From the NCBI RefSeq assembly GCF_001679785.1, contig NZ_CP016286.1:744001-808000 (forward strand): a DNA stretch of 64,000 nucleotides, written 5' to 3'. A model generated the notes under the pieces. It saw only the letters and a program-made list of their open reading frames with translations. It did no database searches and was not told the origin of the DNA. This document shows positions 54,775 to 63,227 of the stretch, piece after piece. Source of the stretch: Rhizobium leguminosarum. Lineage in GTDB: Bacteria > Pseudomonadota > Alphaproteobacteria > Rhizobiales > Rhizobiaceae. The first letter of the stretch is position 1, and each line of letters opens with the position of its first letter. The position numbers were made by a program, and so were the translations under genes.

Positions 54775-54996
54775 ATGGCGGATATGAAGCACAATCTAAC
54801 TTGCAGGCAGAGCCTCGCCAGCGCGTTCCAGGCTCTGTCGGACGAGGCCGTCAAAGCCGGCTGGTCGGAAGGCGATGTCGCCCTCGCGCTTGCTGAACTC
54901 GCCGAGGAGCGGGTGATTGAGGTTACCGCCAAGGTGATCATGGAAGGCTCCGTCCATCCTCAGCTCATCGCTGCCGGCGGTGGACGCAACAGCTAA
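54775..54996 (+). CDS. Small hypothetical protein
   Basis: A 73-residue soluble protein, largely helical (SLASAFQALSDEAVKAGWSEGDVALALAELAEERV). I recall similar small proteins in rhizobia but know no function. Good rhizobial codon use within an otherwise AT-rich setting supports coding. It is tail to tail with the DUF982 gene, 5 bp apart. Confidence 0.65.
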   Translation: MADMKHNLTCRQSLASAFQALSDEAVKAGWSEGDVALALAELAEERVIEVTAKVIMEGSVHPQLIAAGGGRNS

Positions 54997-55001
54997 CGAT
55001 C

Positions 55002-55247
55002 TTACACTAGCAATCCCGCCGTTTTCGCTGCCGTGATGAAGGATGCCTGTGCTGCGCGCGGGCTGCGCAGTCCGTCGAGTGCATCCAGGCAGTGCTGGCG
55101 CGCAACGCGATAATCGCGCCCACGCTTGCTGGGCCACCGCTTCAGATATTCGACGGCTTCCCAGACGGTCGAAACGATCAGACTGCTGTTTGGAGAAATG
55201 ACCCTGACGGGGGAGGGAAAGCGTTTTTCACTCACGTCTGCACTCAC
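55002..55247 (-). CDS. DUF982-like small protein
   Basis: An 81-residue protein. The sequence TVWEAVEYLKRWPSKRGRDY followed by A-R-Q-H-C-L-D-A-L-D-G fits the DUF982 pattern, a family with many paralogues in Rhizobium. GTG start at 55247; a second GTG four codons later is possible. Function unknown. Confidence 0.75.
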   Translation of the reverse strand: MSADVSEKRFPSPVRVISPNSSLIVSTVWEAVEYLKRWPSKRGRDYRVARQHCLDALDGLRSPRAAQASFITAAKTAGLLV

Positions 55248-55432
55248 TGATTCCTGCTACCAAACGCGGCCAGAACGCGCGTGATAGAATTTTGTTCCAT
55301 AATTTTGTTCCACAGAAATTTGCGCAGTTGCTAAACTTCAGACCCTCGCGCATAATGATTTTATGGTCGGTTGCGGAGGGCGGCTGGCGATGCAAGCGTG
55401 GATGCGTTTGCCCTCGGAGGAGATGCGGCGTG

Positions 55433-55645
55433 ATGTTACGATCATCAATTCATCCGCATGATTTACCGCTATTTTCGGAAGATCTCGATCTGCTTTCGCA
55501 AGTGCTCGACAAGGTCTGCGACGAACGCGGCCTCGCCAGGACGACGCCGGAGGCCGAGCGGATCGGTGCGGTCATCATTCAGCTCTACAGGCAAGGCGTG
55601 AAGGATGGCGGCAAACTCGCCGACCTTGCAAAAACCTATCTATAA
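55433..55645 (+). CDS. Small hypothetical protein
   Basis: A 70-residue protein; the central and C-terminal part (LDKVCDERGLARTTPEAERIGAVIIQLYRQGVKDGGKLADL) looks like a two-helix domain found in several rhizobial small proteins. ATG at 55433 chosen since the longer frame from 55292 has poor, Arg/Cys-rich composition. GGAGGAG lies 12-17 bp upstream, longer than ideal. Confidence 0.65.
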   Translation: MLRSSIHPHDLPLFSEDLDLLSQVLDKVCDERGLARTTPEAERIGAVIIQLYRQGVKDGGKLADLAKTYL

Positions 55646-55648
55646 AGA

Positions 55649-55798
55649 TCAATTCTGCTCGATCGAGACACCGTTCTTACCGATGCTCATCTCGATCCCC
55701 TGCGGCTTGCTTTCCTCGTGGAAGATATAGGCGCCGAGGCCGATGACGGCGACGACAAAAACGCCGATGATGACGTAGAGACCATTGCTGCGGTTCAA
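55649..55798 (-). CDS. 49-residue single-span membrane protein, TTG start
   Basis: Read on the minus strand from TTG at 55798 to TGA at 55651-55649. Residues 6-26 form one hydrophobic helix (GLYVIIGVFVVAVIGLGAYIF) written here as GLYVIIGVFVVAVIGLGAY, and the polar tail ends MSIGKNGVSIEQN. GGGGGCAG lies upstream as a Shine-Dalgarno. I recall near-identical small proteins in other Rhizobium genomes. Function unknown. Confidence 0.7.
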   Translation of the reverse strand: MNRSNGLYVIIGVFVVAVIGLGAYIFHEESKPQGIEMSIGKNGVSIEQN

Positions 55799-55873
55799 GA
55801 GACTGCCCCCGATAAGTTATAGGCCCCGATATGTTATGGGACAGCGAAACGCCCGGGCAAGCGATTGGTTCCG

Positions 55874-56167
55874 TCAGTCGTCGTTGGCGGCGTTGAGGTT
55901 TTCCGGCCGGATGCCGTCATCGCTGGAGGTGCGTGCGCGTAACCGGATGCCGGGGCCGCCTTCATCCTGATTGCCGCTGGACAGGAAGATGATGCCGTTC
56001 GCCTCGAGCGTGCTGCGCACATCGAACAGCGCGTGCGGCTCGCCCGCGAATTCACCGTTTTCCAGCGCCATTACAGTCTCGACCGGCAGGCCGCTGGCGG
56101 CGGCGAGCTCTTCGATGCTCATTCCGATCATGGCGCGCGCGCCGCGTATCTGCGTTGCTGTTATCAT
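55874..56167 (-). CDS. XRE-type helix-turn-helix regulator
   Basis: A 97-residue protein with an N-terminal Cro/CI-like domain (TATQIRGARAMIGMSIEELA, then SGLPVETVMALENGEF). The C-terminal part (STLEANGIIFLSSGNQDEGGPGIRLR) is like many single-domain rhizobial XRE proteins. Start at 56167 chosen because it begins the domain; upstream codons overlap the ROK gene's spacer. No partner toxin is seen. Confidence 0.82.
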   Translation of the reverse strand: MITATQIRGARAMIGMSIEELAAASGLPVETVMALENGEFAGEPHALFDVRSTLEANGIIFLSSGNQDEGGPGIRLRARTSSDDGIRPENLNAANDD

Positions 56168-56240
56168 GATGGAAAATCTAGCGCATTTCCAGCGCTTCTC
56201 AAGTGGCGGCACTGCACGTTGGCCGCACGGCATGCGCTCT

Positions 56241-57422
56241 TCAAACTTCCCTCAATTTGACACCAAATAGATCGTCATGCATGCGCTCGACCGCGATCCC
56301 CATTCCTCCCATCAGGGCGGCGCGGTTCCCAAAGCGACTGATCTCGATGCGCGGCGGATAAGGCGTACAACGCGGCAGAAAACCGCGGATGGCGTTTACG
56401 AGTTCCGGTCTTGCGCCGATGCTACCGCCGGTGATCACCAGTTCAGGATCGAGAGCCGCTCCGATTGCAGCAATAGCGACTGCGACCAGCCTTGCCGTCT
56501 CTTCGATGGCCGCCGCGGCGCTCGTTTCTCCTGCATTAAACGCGGCGAAGAGATCGGCCACGGTGGATGCGTTGCGGCCGCCGAAACCGACGTAGCGGCG
56601 CAACATCGCGACGCTGCCGACCGCACTCTCAAAGGTTCCAAGCGTAAATCCGCCAGGATCAAAAGCATCGCCGCCGATCGGAAGATAGGCGATTTCGCCG
56701 GCCGCCCCACGCGCGCCGCGCAACAGAGTTCCGTTGGCGATGATGCCCATGCCGACGCCCGTGCCGAGAGCAACGAAAGCAAAATTGCTGGTTTTGACAC
56801 CGTGTCCCCGCCATCTCTCCCCTTGGGCGGCCAGGTTGACGTCATTTTCAACGATCACCGGTATCCCCATTCTGTCGCTGAAGACTTGCCGCAGATTTAT
56901 TGCGTCGATGCCGGGGACGCTTGGCGCTACGTTGATATGTCCGGTAGCCGGATCGAGCACACCGGGACTGCCCAGAACGATGAGACGGAGTTTGTCGGCA
57001 GTCGTCCCGGCCGCAAACGCGAGTTCCAAGATAAGATCGCTGAACTGATTGACGAGATGCATTCCGCCGCGCGGGTCGGTGGATACTTTGGTTTCAGCAA
57101 CCACGTTACCCAACAGATCGCAAATAGCCCCAGCAATCTTGGTGCTTCCGAGATCGATAGAGACGGCCAGTCCCGCCCTGGCGTTGATTTCATAGGTGAT
57201 CGCATTCCGGCCCGGGCGACCATCGGTCTGCCCGACTGGTTTCAGCCATCCGTCATCCTCAAGGTCGCGCACGACATCGGAAATCGTCTGCTTTGACAAG
57301 CCGGTCAGCTTGGCAATATCGGCGCGAGAGATCGACCCGTTCGCGAACACGGTTCGGATGACGGCATTGGTTGAAATTTTTCGTGCGATCGGGGTCTGTG
57401 CGACAGAAGATGTCATTGCCAT
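56241..57422 (-). CDS. ROK-family transcriptional repressor lacking the zinc motif
   Basis: A 393-residue protein with an N-terminal winged helix (residues 30-62, ISRADIAKLTGLSKQTISDV) and a sugar-kinase-like ROK domain. The phosphate loop DLGSTK (90-95), END (VIVENDVNLAA) and LGTGVGMGI are kept. The cysteine zinc site CxCGxxGCxE usual in ROK proteins is absent: the matching stretch reads GGDAFDPGGFTLGTFESAVG. It probably senses a sugar and controls the neighbouring ABC transporter. Confidence 0.88.
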   Translation of the reverse strand: MAMTSSVAQTPIARKISTNAVIRTVFANGSISRADIAKLTGLSKQTISDVVRDLEDDGWLKPVGQTDGRPGRNAITYEINARAGLAVSIDLGSTKIAGAICDLLGNVVAETKVSTDPRGGMHLVNQFSDLILELAFAAGTTADKLRLIVLGSPGVLDPATGHINVAPSVPGIDAINLRQVFSDRMGIPVIVENDVNLAAQGERWRGHGVKTSNFAFVALGTGVGMGIIANGTLLRGARGAAGEIAYLPIGGDAFDPGGFTLGTFESAVGSVAMLRRYVGFGGRNASTVADLFAAFNAGETSAAAAIEETARLVAVAIAAIGAALDPELVITGGSIGARPELVNAIRGFLPRCTPYPPRIEISRFGNRAALMGGMGIAVERMHDDLFGVKLREV

Positions 57423-57970
57423 CCGGCTAGCTCAGTCAAATTAGTTCGGAGCGCATACTTAATAGGCGCGATATTAAGTCAGAGCTATCGCGACTAACCG
57501 GAATTCAATACATCGAAACGGGCAGTTTGTCTATGTTCTTGACAAATGGGAGGTCAGCTGTAGGCTTGAATTAACGTGCGATGAAAATGCGCGATGAAAT
57601 AAAGAGGGTCGATGAGAAGTATGCGCCATACCTATCGTCCGGTTAGCCGTGCGCCCGCCAAGATCGCCCAAAGAGGAACTGGCCTGGTCTTGACCGGCTA
57701 TTTCCTTTTTCGCGTCCCGCGGACTCCTTGAACCTGGCTGCCGAGGATTTGCTCATGATGAAGCCCTCGACTGATGGACAGCTTTTCGCCGAGCAGCCTG
57801 TTTTACTGCCAATAGTATCACGCCTTCATGCCGACGTTCATCCGAATGGGCACACTGATCTCGCCTTGTGGGGAGCAGGCAGTTTCGGGCGTGTGAGATT
57901 TTCTCCAATCAAGGGTGCTTATACCCGGGAGACAGGGCCTTTCCGTGGCTCGGAGAAACCAGGAAATGCT
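57423..57970. other. Intergenic region with a probable ROK operator
   Basis: About 548 bp. The left end holds the ROK promoter and the palindrome at 57457-57479. The rest has no recognised structure. An unsupported 39-codon frame starts at 57612. Confidence 0.5.
57457..57479. promoter_or_regulatory. Perfect inverted repeat upstream of the ROK gene, probable operator
   Basis: ACTTAATA and TATTAAGT (8 bp each) around GGCGCGA, 35 bp upstream of the ROK start codon. AT-rich arms with a GC spacer are in the style of ROK/NagC-type sites. Autoregulation is inferred. Confidence 0.55.
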
Positions 57971-58585
57971 TCAACCCGATCCCTCATCGATCCGCATTGC
58001 GAAGGCGACGGAGCCATCCTGCTCGAATTCGGAAAAGCCGAGGCGACGGTAGAAACCCCTGGCGCGTTCGTTGTTTGGGTCGACCCCGAGATGCACGGCT
58101 CCGACCCCGTGGTTTCGAAGCGCTTGAAGCTCCGTGGCGATCATCCTGCGCCCCCAACCGCTTGCCTGAAGTCCGGGAAGGATGTTGATGTGGAGATGCG
58201 CCGGGTACTGGTCTTGAAGCCACGCCGTTCCGCTGCGCGGATTTTGAATTCGTTCCATCACGTCGGCGTCGCGCGGACGGGTGGGTGCCAATCCCGCAAT
58301 CTGCTGGCGGACGAACGGCCACCAGTTTGTCTGCAAGTCTCTGTCGAACCTGCTGGTGTCCGGCACCCCTACGACATAGCCGGCCGGCCGGCCGTCCTGA
58401 ACGAGAACAAAGGCAAAGTCCTTGGCGAATTTGAGGTAGGGTACCGACCACACATAGCCGGGCAGATGCGGGTCGCTATAAAGCGCGCTGGCATCCTCAC
58501 CGCCATTCGCGGTTTTCAGGCAGATGTCGAAAAAGGCGTCCATATCCGCTTCAATCGCGGGGCGGATGAAGCAGCTGGTGTCCAT
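57971..58585 (-). CDS. GNAT-family N-acetyltransferase
   Basis: A 204-residue acetyltransferase. The C-terminal part HLHINILPGLQASGWGRRMI contains the acetyl-CoA loop, and GVDPNNERARGFYRRLGF is the closing motif. The N-terminal half (FIRPAIEADMDAFFDICLKT) resembles the acetyltransferase-like domain attached to some O-GlcNAcases. AGGAGG lies upstream of the ATG at 58585. Divergent from the sugar-binding protein gene, so it may belong to the same amino-sugar or oligosaccharide function. Confidence 0.85.
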   Translation of the reverse strand: MDTSCFIRPAIEADMDAFFDICLKTANGGEDASALYSDPHLPGYVWSVPYLKFAKDFAFVLVQDGRPAGYVVGVPDTSRFDRDLQTNWWPFVRQQIAGLAPTRPRDADVMERIQNPRSGTAWLQDQYPAHLHINILPGLQASGWGRRMIATELQALRNHGVGAVHLGVDPNNERARGFYRRLGFSEFEQDGSVAFAMRIDEGSG

Positions 58586-58762
58586 CACTTTGCCACCTCC
58601 TGCGTGGCGCTTTGTCATTTTGGGTCGGGAGAGGAGCGGATGCATTGACGATTACCTCAGAATCGCCAGCCAGGCAAAGCTCTGGGGGAAGAAAACGTTC
58701 GGCCTGTGCTTGGCGCAAGGCCTGAGCGGGGAGTGGAAAATAAACCAGATGAGGTGGAGCAG

Positions 58763-60103
58763 ATGAAAAGAACCGTGAAATCGATCAGCTTACTGCCGGC
58801 ATACCGATTGAAAGCAGCTGTCGCGCTTGCTGGCGCGGCGCTTTTGAGTTTTGGCCTTTTTTCGACAGCCGCGCGCGCTGACGACCTGGCAGTGTGGGAC
58901 GACCAAACCTATGAAGGCCAGAGTGCGGTCATAGAGCAGCTCAACAAGGAGTTCGAAGCTGCCCATCCCGGCGTCACGATCAAGCGCACCGCCCGCACCT
59001 TTGATGACATGAAGTTGACGCTGAAGCTTGCAGTTTCGGCAGGTGATGGCCCTGTCATCACGAAAGTCAATCAGGGTGCGGGTGACATGGGGGCGATGGT
59101 CAAGGAAGGATTGCTCCTGCCGGTCGACGACTACATCAAAAAATATGGCTGGGATAAGCGCCAGTCGGATTCTGTGCTTGCCCGAGACCGCTGGGAAGAT
59201 GGAAAATTTGGGGTCGGCAAGACCTACGGCATATCAGGCCTCGGCGAGATCGTTGGCCTCTACTACAATAAAAAGATCCTCGCCGATGCGGGAGTAGCGC
59301 TGCCGCAAACCTTCGAGGAGCTGCTGGCCGGTCTTGATAAGCTGAAGGAAAAAGGCGTTCCACCCTTCATGATGGGCTCGGCAAAGCAGCATCTGGCCCT
59401 GCACATGATCGGCGCCATCGAGCAAGCGCATATCGACGCAAGCAATCGTGCCGAGCTTGACGATCTGATTTACGGCCGGGGCGGCTCCTGGAACACCAAG
59501 GGGAACATCGAATCCGCCAAACTCGTGCAGCAATGGGCACAGGGCGGTTATTTTTTCCCCGGTTTCGAAGGCATCTCGGGTGACGACGCCGTCCAGCTTT
59601 TCATTTCCGGGCAGGGCGCGTTCCTGATCTCCGGGACCTGGTATTTCGGTGACATGCAACACAATCCGGATATCGGCTTCATGGCGATTCCCGCCCCGAA
59701 AGGTATTTCCAAGCCCATGAGTGTCGGGGGCGTGGATCTTGCCTGGGCGATAACGAGCCTTGCCAAAACGAAGCCGACACAGGACGTCGCCGGCGCGTAC
59801 ATCGATTATATGGTCTCGGAAAAGGCTGCTGAAACCTGGGCCAATGCTGGCTATCTTCCGGCGACGTCGCTCGCGGCTGACGCCAAGCCAAAGCTCACGC
59901 CGCTCCTCAGCTCCGGCATCGAAATGTGGAAGACACTCAACGCAAACGATGCTCTCGGCCATTACCCCGACTGGTCGAGCCCGACGATGCTGAAGACAAT
60001 AGACGACAACACGCCGCTTCTTCTGTCCGGCAATATCACGCCCGAAGCCTTTGTCGATGCTATGGACAAGGATTATCAGGCGTACCTGAAGGATAAGAAA
60101 TAA
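58763..60103 (+). CDS. Sugar ABC transporter substrate-binding protein
   Basis: A 446-residue periplasmic binding protein of the extracellular solute-binding family 1 (MalE-like). Signal peptide at about 1-39 (ending ARA). The mature part has ADDLAVWDDQTYEGQ, EFEAAHPGVTIKRT and the hinge-region YYNKKILADAGV, LISGTWYFGDM. Likely ligand an oligosaccharide; the identity is not evident. GAGGTGGAG precedes the ATG. First gene of a three-gene transporter unit, followed by a stem-loop and two permease genes. Confidence 0.9.
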   Translation: MKRTVKSISLLPAYRLKAAVALAGAALLSFGLFSTAARADDLAVWDDQTYEGQSAVIEQLNKEFEAAHPGVTIKRTARTFDDMKLTLKLAVSAGDGPVITKVNQGAGDMGAMVKEGLLLPVDDYIKKYGWDKRQSDSVLARDRWEDGKFGVGKTYGISGLGEIVGLYYNKKILADAGVALPQTFEELLAGLDKLKEKGVPPFMMGSAKQHLALHMIGAIEQAHIDASNRAELDDLIYGRGGSWNTKGNIESAKLVQQWAQGGYFFPGFEGISGDDAVQLFISGQGAFLISGTWYFGDMQHNPDIGFMAIPAPKGISKPMSVGGVDLAWAITSLAKTKPTQDVAGAYIDYMVSEKAAETWANAGYLPATSLAADAKPKLTPLLSSGIEMWKTLNANDALGHYPDWSSPTMLKTIDDNTPLLLSGNITPEAFVDAMDKDYQAYLKDKK

Positions 60104-60117
60104 AGATTGCAGGCGCT

Positions 60118-60146
60118 GGTCACGGCCGTCCCCTGCGGTCGTGACC
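60118..60146 (+). terminator. Intercistronic stem-loop after the binding-protein gene
   Basis: GGTCACGGCC pairs with GGTCGTGACC (10 bp with one G-U) around a 9-nt loop. No T run follows, so it is more likely an RNA-stabilising or partial terminator that lets the binding protein be made in excess of the permeases. Confidence 0.55.
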
Positions 60147-60228
60147 TTAGTCTCTTCGAGCCAAATAAATGAGCACTGCGATCGGCTTGCTGCGCGATGA
60201 CCACAGCTTTAGCTTTATGGAGTAATGG

Positions 60229-61122
60229 ATGAAACGCTCCGCACTTGATGGCTCGCAACAGACCAATTTTATCTATTTATTGCCCGGATTGCTGTTCTAC
60301 GCGGCTTTTGTCTTTGGACCGATCATCGCGGCTTTGGGTTTGAGCCTGACCAGCTGGGACGGCCTGAGCATGCCCAAATGGGTTGGTCTCGGCAATTACG
60401 TCGATCTTTTTTCTGACAGCCGTTTTTATATTGCCTTGCGTAACAATGCCGAGCTTATGATCTTCTACTGTGTCCTGCCGCTCGTGCTTGGCATAACTCT
60501 TGCCGCTTGTGTCTGGAATCTGAAGCAGCGCGAACAACTTGCGCTGCGGACCTTCCTGTTCCTGCCTTATATCATGCCGACTGCCGTGTTGGGCATCATC
60601 TGGGCATGGCTCTACAATCCTGCATTTGGCCCATTCAATCAGTTTCTCAGAGCAGTGGGCTTAGGCGCCTTCGCACTCCCGTGGCTGGGAGATTTCAATT
60701 TTGTGCTTCCCGCGGTCGGGATCGTTGCCACCTGGTATTTCTTCGGTTTTTGCATGGTCATCTTCCTGACCGGGATTCAGCGCATCGATCCGTCTCTTTT
60801 CGACGCTGCCAAGGTCGATGGTGCTTCGGCGCGAAAAACCTTTTTCTGGATAACGCTGCCGCTTCTCTTGCCTGAGATAAGGGTGGTTTTGCTGCTGACG
60901 GTCATAGCGTCAATCAAAAGCTTCGACCTGATTTTTACAATGACCAGGGGCGGACCCGCCAACGCGACGCTCGTGCCGAACATCTACATGTATCAGCTCG
61001 GCTTCGAGCTTAATCGGTTCGGCGCTGCGGCGGCCATCGCCATTGTCGGCGCGGTCCTCACATTCATCATCAACTTTGCAATTCACCGGCTGGTGGGCTC
61101 GCAGAACAAAGGACGGGCTTGA
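60229..61122 (+). CDS. Sugar ABC transporter permease (MalF-like)
   Basis: A 297-residue inner-membrane protein with about six helices. The cytoplasmic EAA loop is DAAKVDGASARKTFFWITLP, which docks an ATPase subunit. It follows the binding-protein gene by 125 bp and overlaps the second permease gene by one base (TGATG). GGAGT lies before the ATG. Confidence 0.92.
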   Translation: MKRSALDGSQQTNFIYLLPGLLFYAAFVFGPIIAALGLSLTSWDGLSMPKWVGLGNYVDLFSDSRFYIALRNNAELMIFYCVLPLVLGITLAACVWNLKQREQLALRTFLFLPYIMPTAVLGIIWAWLYNPAFGPFNQFLRAVGLGAFALPWLGDFNFVLPAVGIVATWYFFGFCMVIFLTGIQRIDPSLFDAAKVDGASARKTFFWITLPLLLPEIRVVLLLTVIASIKSFDLIFTMTRGGPANATLVPNIYMYQLGFELNRFGAAAAIAIVGAVLTFIINFAIHRLVGSQNKGRA

Positions 61123-61955
61123 TGAGCCGTTGGTCTAACATCTCCGCCGGTACGCTATTCCTTCGCCTTGTCCTCTGGCTTCTTGCTTTCGTAACGATCA
61201 CGCCGTTCCTGCTTCTGCTTCTGACCTCGATAAAGAGCAAGGCCGACGTTCTGCAGGGTGCATTCGCGCTGCCGGCATATCCACATTTCGAAAATTACCT
61301 CGCTGCTTGGAATGCCGGACATTTCAACATTTATTTCTGGAATTCGATCATCGTTGTCATACCCGTCGTTGCTGCAAGCGTCTTTTTAGGCCTGCTGACC
61401 GGTTTTGCCTTCGCCTACCTGTCGTTCCCGTTCCGGCGCACGCTATTCGCTATCCTAACGCTCGGCATGATGGTGCCGGCGGAAGCCTTCATCATCCCGC
61501 TTTATTATGAAATGCGATATCTGGGATTGATCAATACCTATGCGGCTTTGATTTTGCCGCAGATCGCGATGTCGATACCGTTCTCGACGATCTTCCTCGC
61601 CAGCGCGATGCAGCAACTGCCGGAAGAAGTTCTCGAAGCGGCGGTTCTCGATGGCGCCGGACGCTTCCATATCCTGCGCAAGATCGTCGTCCCGCTCATG
61701 GTGCCGGCAATGTCGACACTGGCGCTGTTCCTGTTCATATGGACCTGGAACGAGTTTCTGATTCCGTTCATCCTGGTCAACGACGACGACTATCGGACGC
61801 TGCCCCTCGGCATGCTGTTTTTCCAAGGGCGTTATACCGTCAACACGCCGGTTCTGACCGCCGGCGCGGTGATTGTCATTTTCCCGCTCATCGTGACTTA
61901 TCTCATTTTTCAGCGGCGGTTTATTGCCGGCTTGACGGCAGGAGCGACGAAATAG
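61122..61955 (+). CDS. Sugar ABC transporter permease (MalG-like)
   Basis: A 277-residue inner-membrane protein with six helices; the EAA loop is EAAVLDGAGRFHILRKIVVP. It forms a heterodimer with the upstream permease. The start at 61122 overlaps the previous stop. No ATP-binding subunit follows: the next gene is on the opposite strand, so a shared or distant ATPase must serve this transporter. Confidence 0.92.
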   Translation: MSRWSNISAGTLFLRLVLWLLAFVTITPFLLLLLTSIKSKADVLQGAFALPAYPHFENYLAAWNAGHFNIYFWNSIIVVIPVVAASVFLGLLTGFAFAYLSFPFRRTLFAILTLGMMVPAEAFIIPLYYEMRYLGLINTYAALILPQIAMSIPFSTIFLASAMQQLPEEVLEAAVLDGAGRFHILRKIVVPLMVPAMSTLALFLFIWTWNEFLIPFILVNDDDYRTLPLGMLFFQGRYTVNTPVLTAGAVIVIFPLIVTYLIFQRRFIAGLTAGATK

Positions 61956-61982
61956 ACAGCCGATGCGGTCGGCGGCAAGACC

Positions 61983-63227
61983 TCACGCCGCGCCCCTCAC
62001 TCTTCGCTCGCGCTTGTGGCGCACTTCCAGCGCCGCGCAGCCCCAGACCGTGCCAAGCAGCAGATAGACATGGCGCCAGTGGTCGATATCGATGACGTTG
62101 CCGATCGCCGCATGGCCGAGAACCGAGATCCAGGCGATCATCAGGAAGGGCTGCCACGGCCGGTCGAGCAACAGGTTTCGGAAACCGAGAGCCAGCGTCC
62201 AGAGAAGCATGCCGACATAGCTGACAAAGCCGAGCCAGCCATAGGAGGTGAGCGATTTCAGCCAGATATTGTGCTCGTCCTCGGGAAACATCGTGCCGAA
62301 CACCAGCGGGCCGATGCCGAGCGGGCGCTCCATCATCATGGTGAAGCCGATCCGATGGCGCTCGAAGCGGCCGAGATGTTCGCCGTCATATTGCTGTACC
62401 AGCTGGGCGCGCGCCGAAAACAGTTCGGCGACCTTCGGGATCTGCAGAGCCACCAGCAGCGACGCGATCAGCATGATGATCGCCGCCAGCGACAGGACCA
62501 GGACGCGCAAGCGAAAGGCGCCGCTGCGCTCCTTCAGCAGCATGATGAAGATCAGCAGCACCACGCCGAGCGCGAACAGCCCCCAGGCGGCGCGGGAAAA
62601 GGAGAGGAAGATGCCGAGCGCAAGCACGAGCAGGGCGGCGGCCTTCAGCGGCGATTTCTTCAGGTCACCGACCAGGATACCGTGGACGAGATAGAGCGAT
62701 GGCGGCACCAGGAAGGGGCCGAAAACATTCGGATCCTGGAAGGCGCCCTTGGCACGGTCGTAGAGCGTGAAGATTTCCGCGCCCGGGAAGGCGTGGAAAT
62801 AGCCGAGTATGCCGAGCGCGGAGGTGGCGACGGCGGCAAAAGTCCAGGCATTGAAGATCAGCGGCAGCCGCTTGTGGCTGTCCTCGATGATTGCCGCGTA
62901 GAAGACCGCCGTCAGCGCCAGGAAGGTCGACACCGCGATATACATCGGCGCCGTTGCCAGGTCCTTCATCTGCGTCAGCGACAGCATGCCGCCGATATTG
63001 AAGGTCAGCAGCAGGGCAAGCAGCGGCGCCACGCTGCGCGAAATCCTGAGGCCCAGGATGAACCAGAGGCCGATCAGCCCCGCCATCCAGAGTTCATAGG
63101 GTGCCGGCTCGTCGATCACGAAACCGGAAAGAAAGACGCCGAAGGCGACGAAGGCCGAGCCGATCAGGCGCAGCGTCATCCGCTGCGGTTGGGCGACACG
63201 GGGATATGTCGCCTCGATCGCGCTCAA
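61983..63227 (-). CDS. O-antigen ligase / Wzy-like polysaccharide protein
   Basis: A 414-residue inner-membrane protein with about eleven hydrophobic segments and a large periplasmic loop (about 270-330). The central SFSRAAWGLFALGVVLL and the loop region around RHRIGFTMMMERPLGIGPLVF with later EDEHNIWLKSLTSYGWLG are the pattern of the O-antigen ligase (Wzy_C) family. It should ligate or polymerise a lipid-linked glycan. A TTG start at 63227 overlaps the upstream gene's stop; an ATG at 63179 is an alternative. Confidence 0.85.
   Translation of the reverse strand: MSAIEATYPRVAQPQRMTLRLIGSAFVAFGVFLSGFVIDEPAPYELWMAGLIGLWFILGLRISRSVAPLLALLLTFNIGGMLSLTQMKDLATAPMYIAVSTFLALTAVFYAAIIEDSHKRLPLIFNAWTFAAVATSALGILGYFHAFPGAEIFTLYDRAKGAFQDPNVFGPFLVPPSLYLVHGILVGDLKKSPLKAAALLVLALGIFLSFSRAAWGLFALGVVLLIFIMLLKERSGAFRLRVLVLSLAAIIMLIASLLVALQIPKVAELFSARAQLVQQYDGEHLGRFERHRIGFTMMMERPLGIGPLVFGTMFPEDEHNIWLKSLTSYGWLGFVSYVGMLLWTLALGFRNLLLDRPWQPFLMIAWISVLGHAAIGNVIDIDHWRHVYLLLGTVWGCAALEVRHKRERRVRGAA

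Noticed and set aside
57612..57731. A 39-codon plus-strand frame with AGAGGG before the ATG
   Set aside because: No recognisable family or membrane helix and Arg/Pro-rich composition; too weak to list as a gene.
57728..58648. A 306-codon plus-strand open frame
   Set aside because: It overlaps the GNAT gene on the other strand, which has a good Shine-Dalgarno and family motifs; the upstream part shows no coding character.
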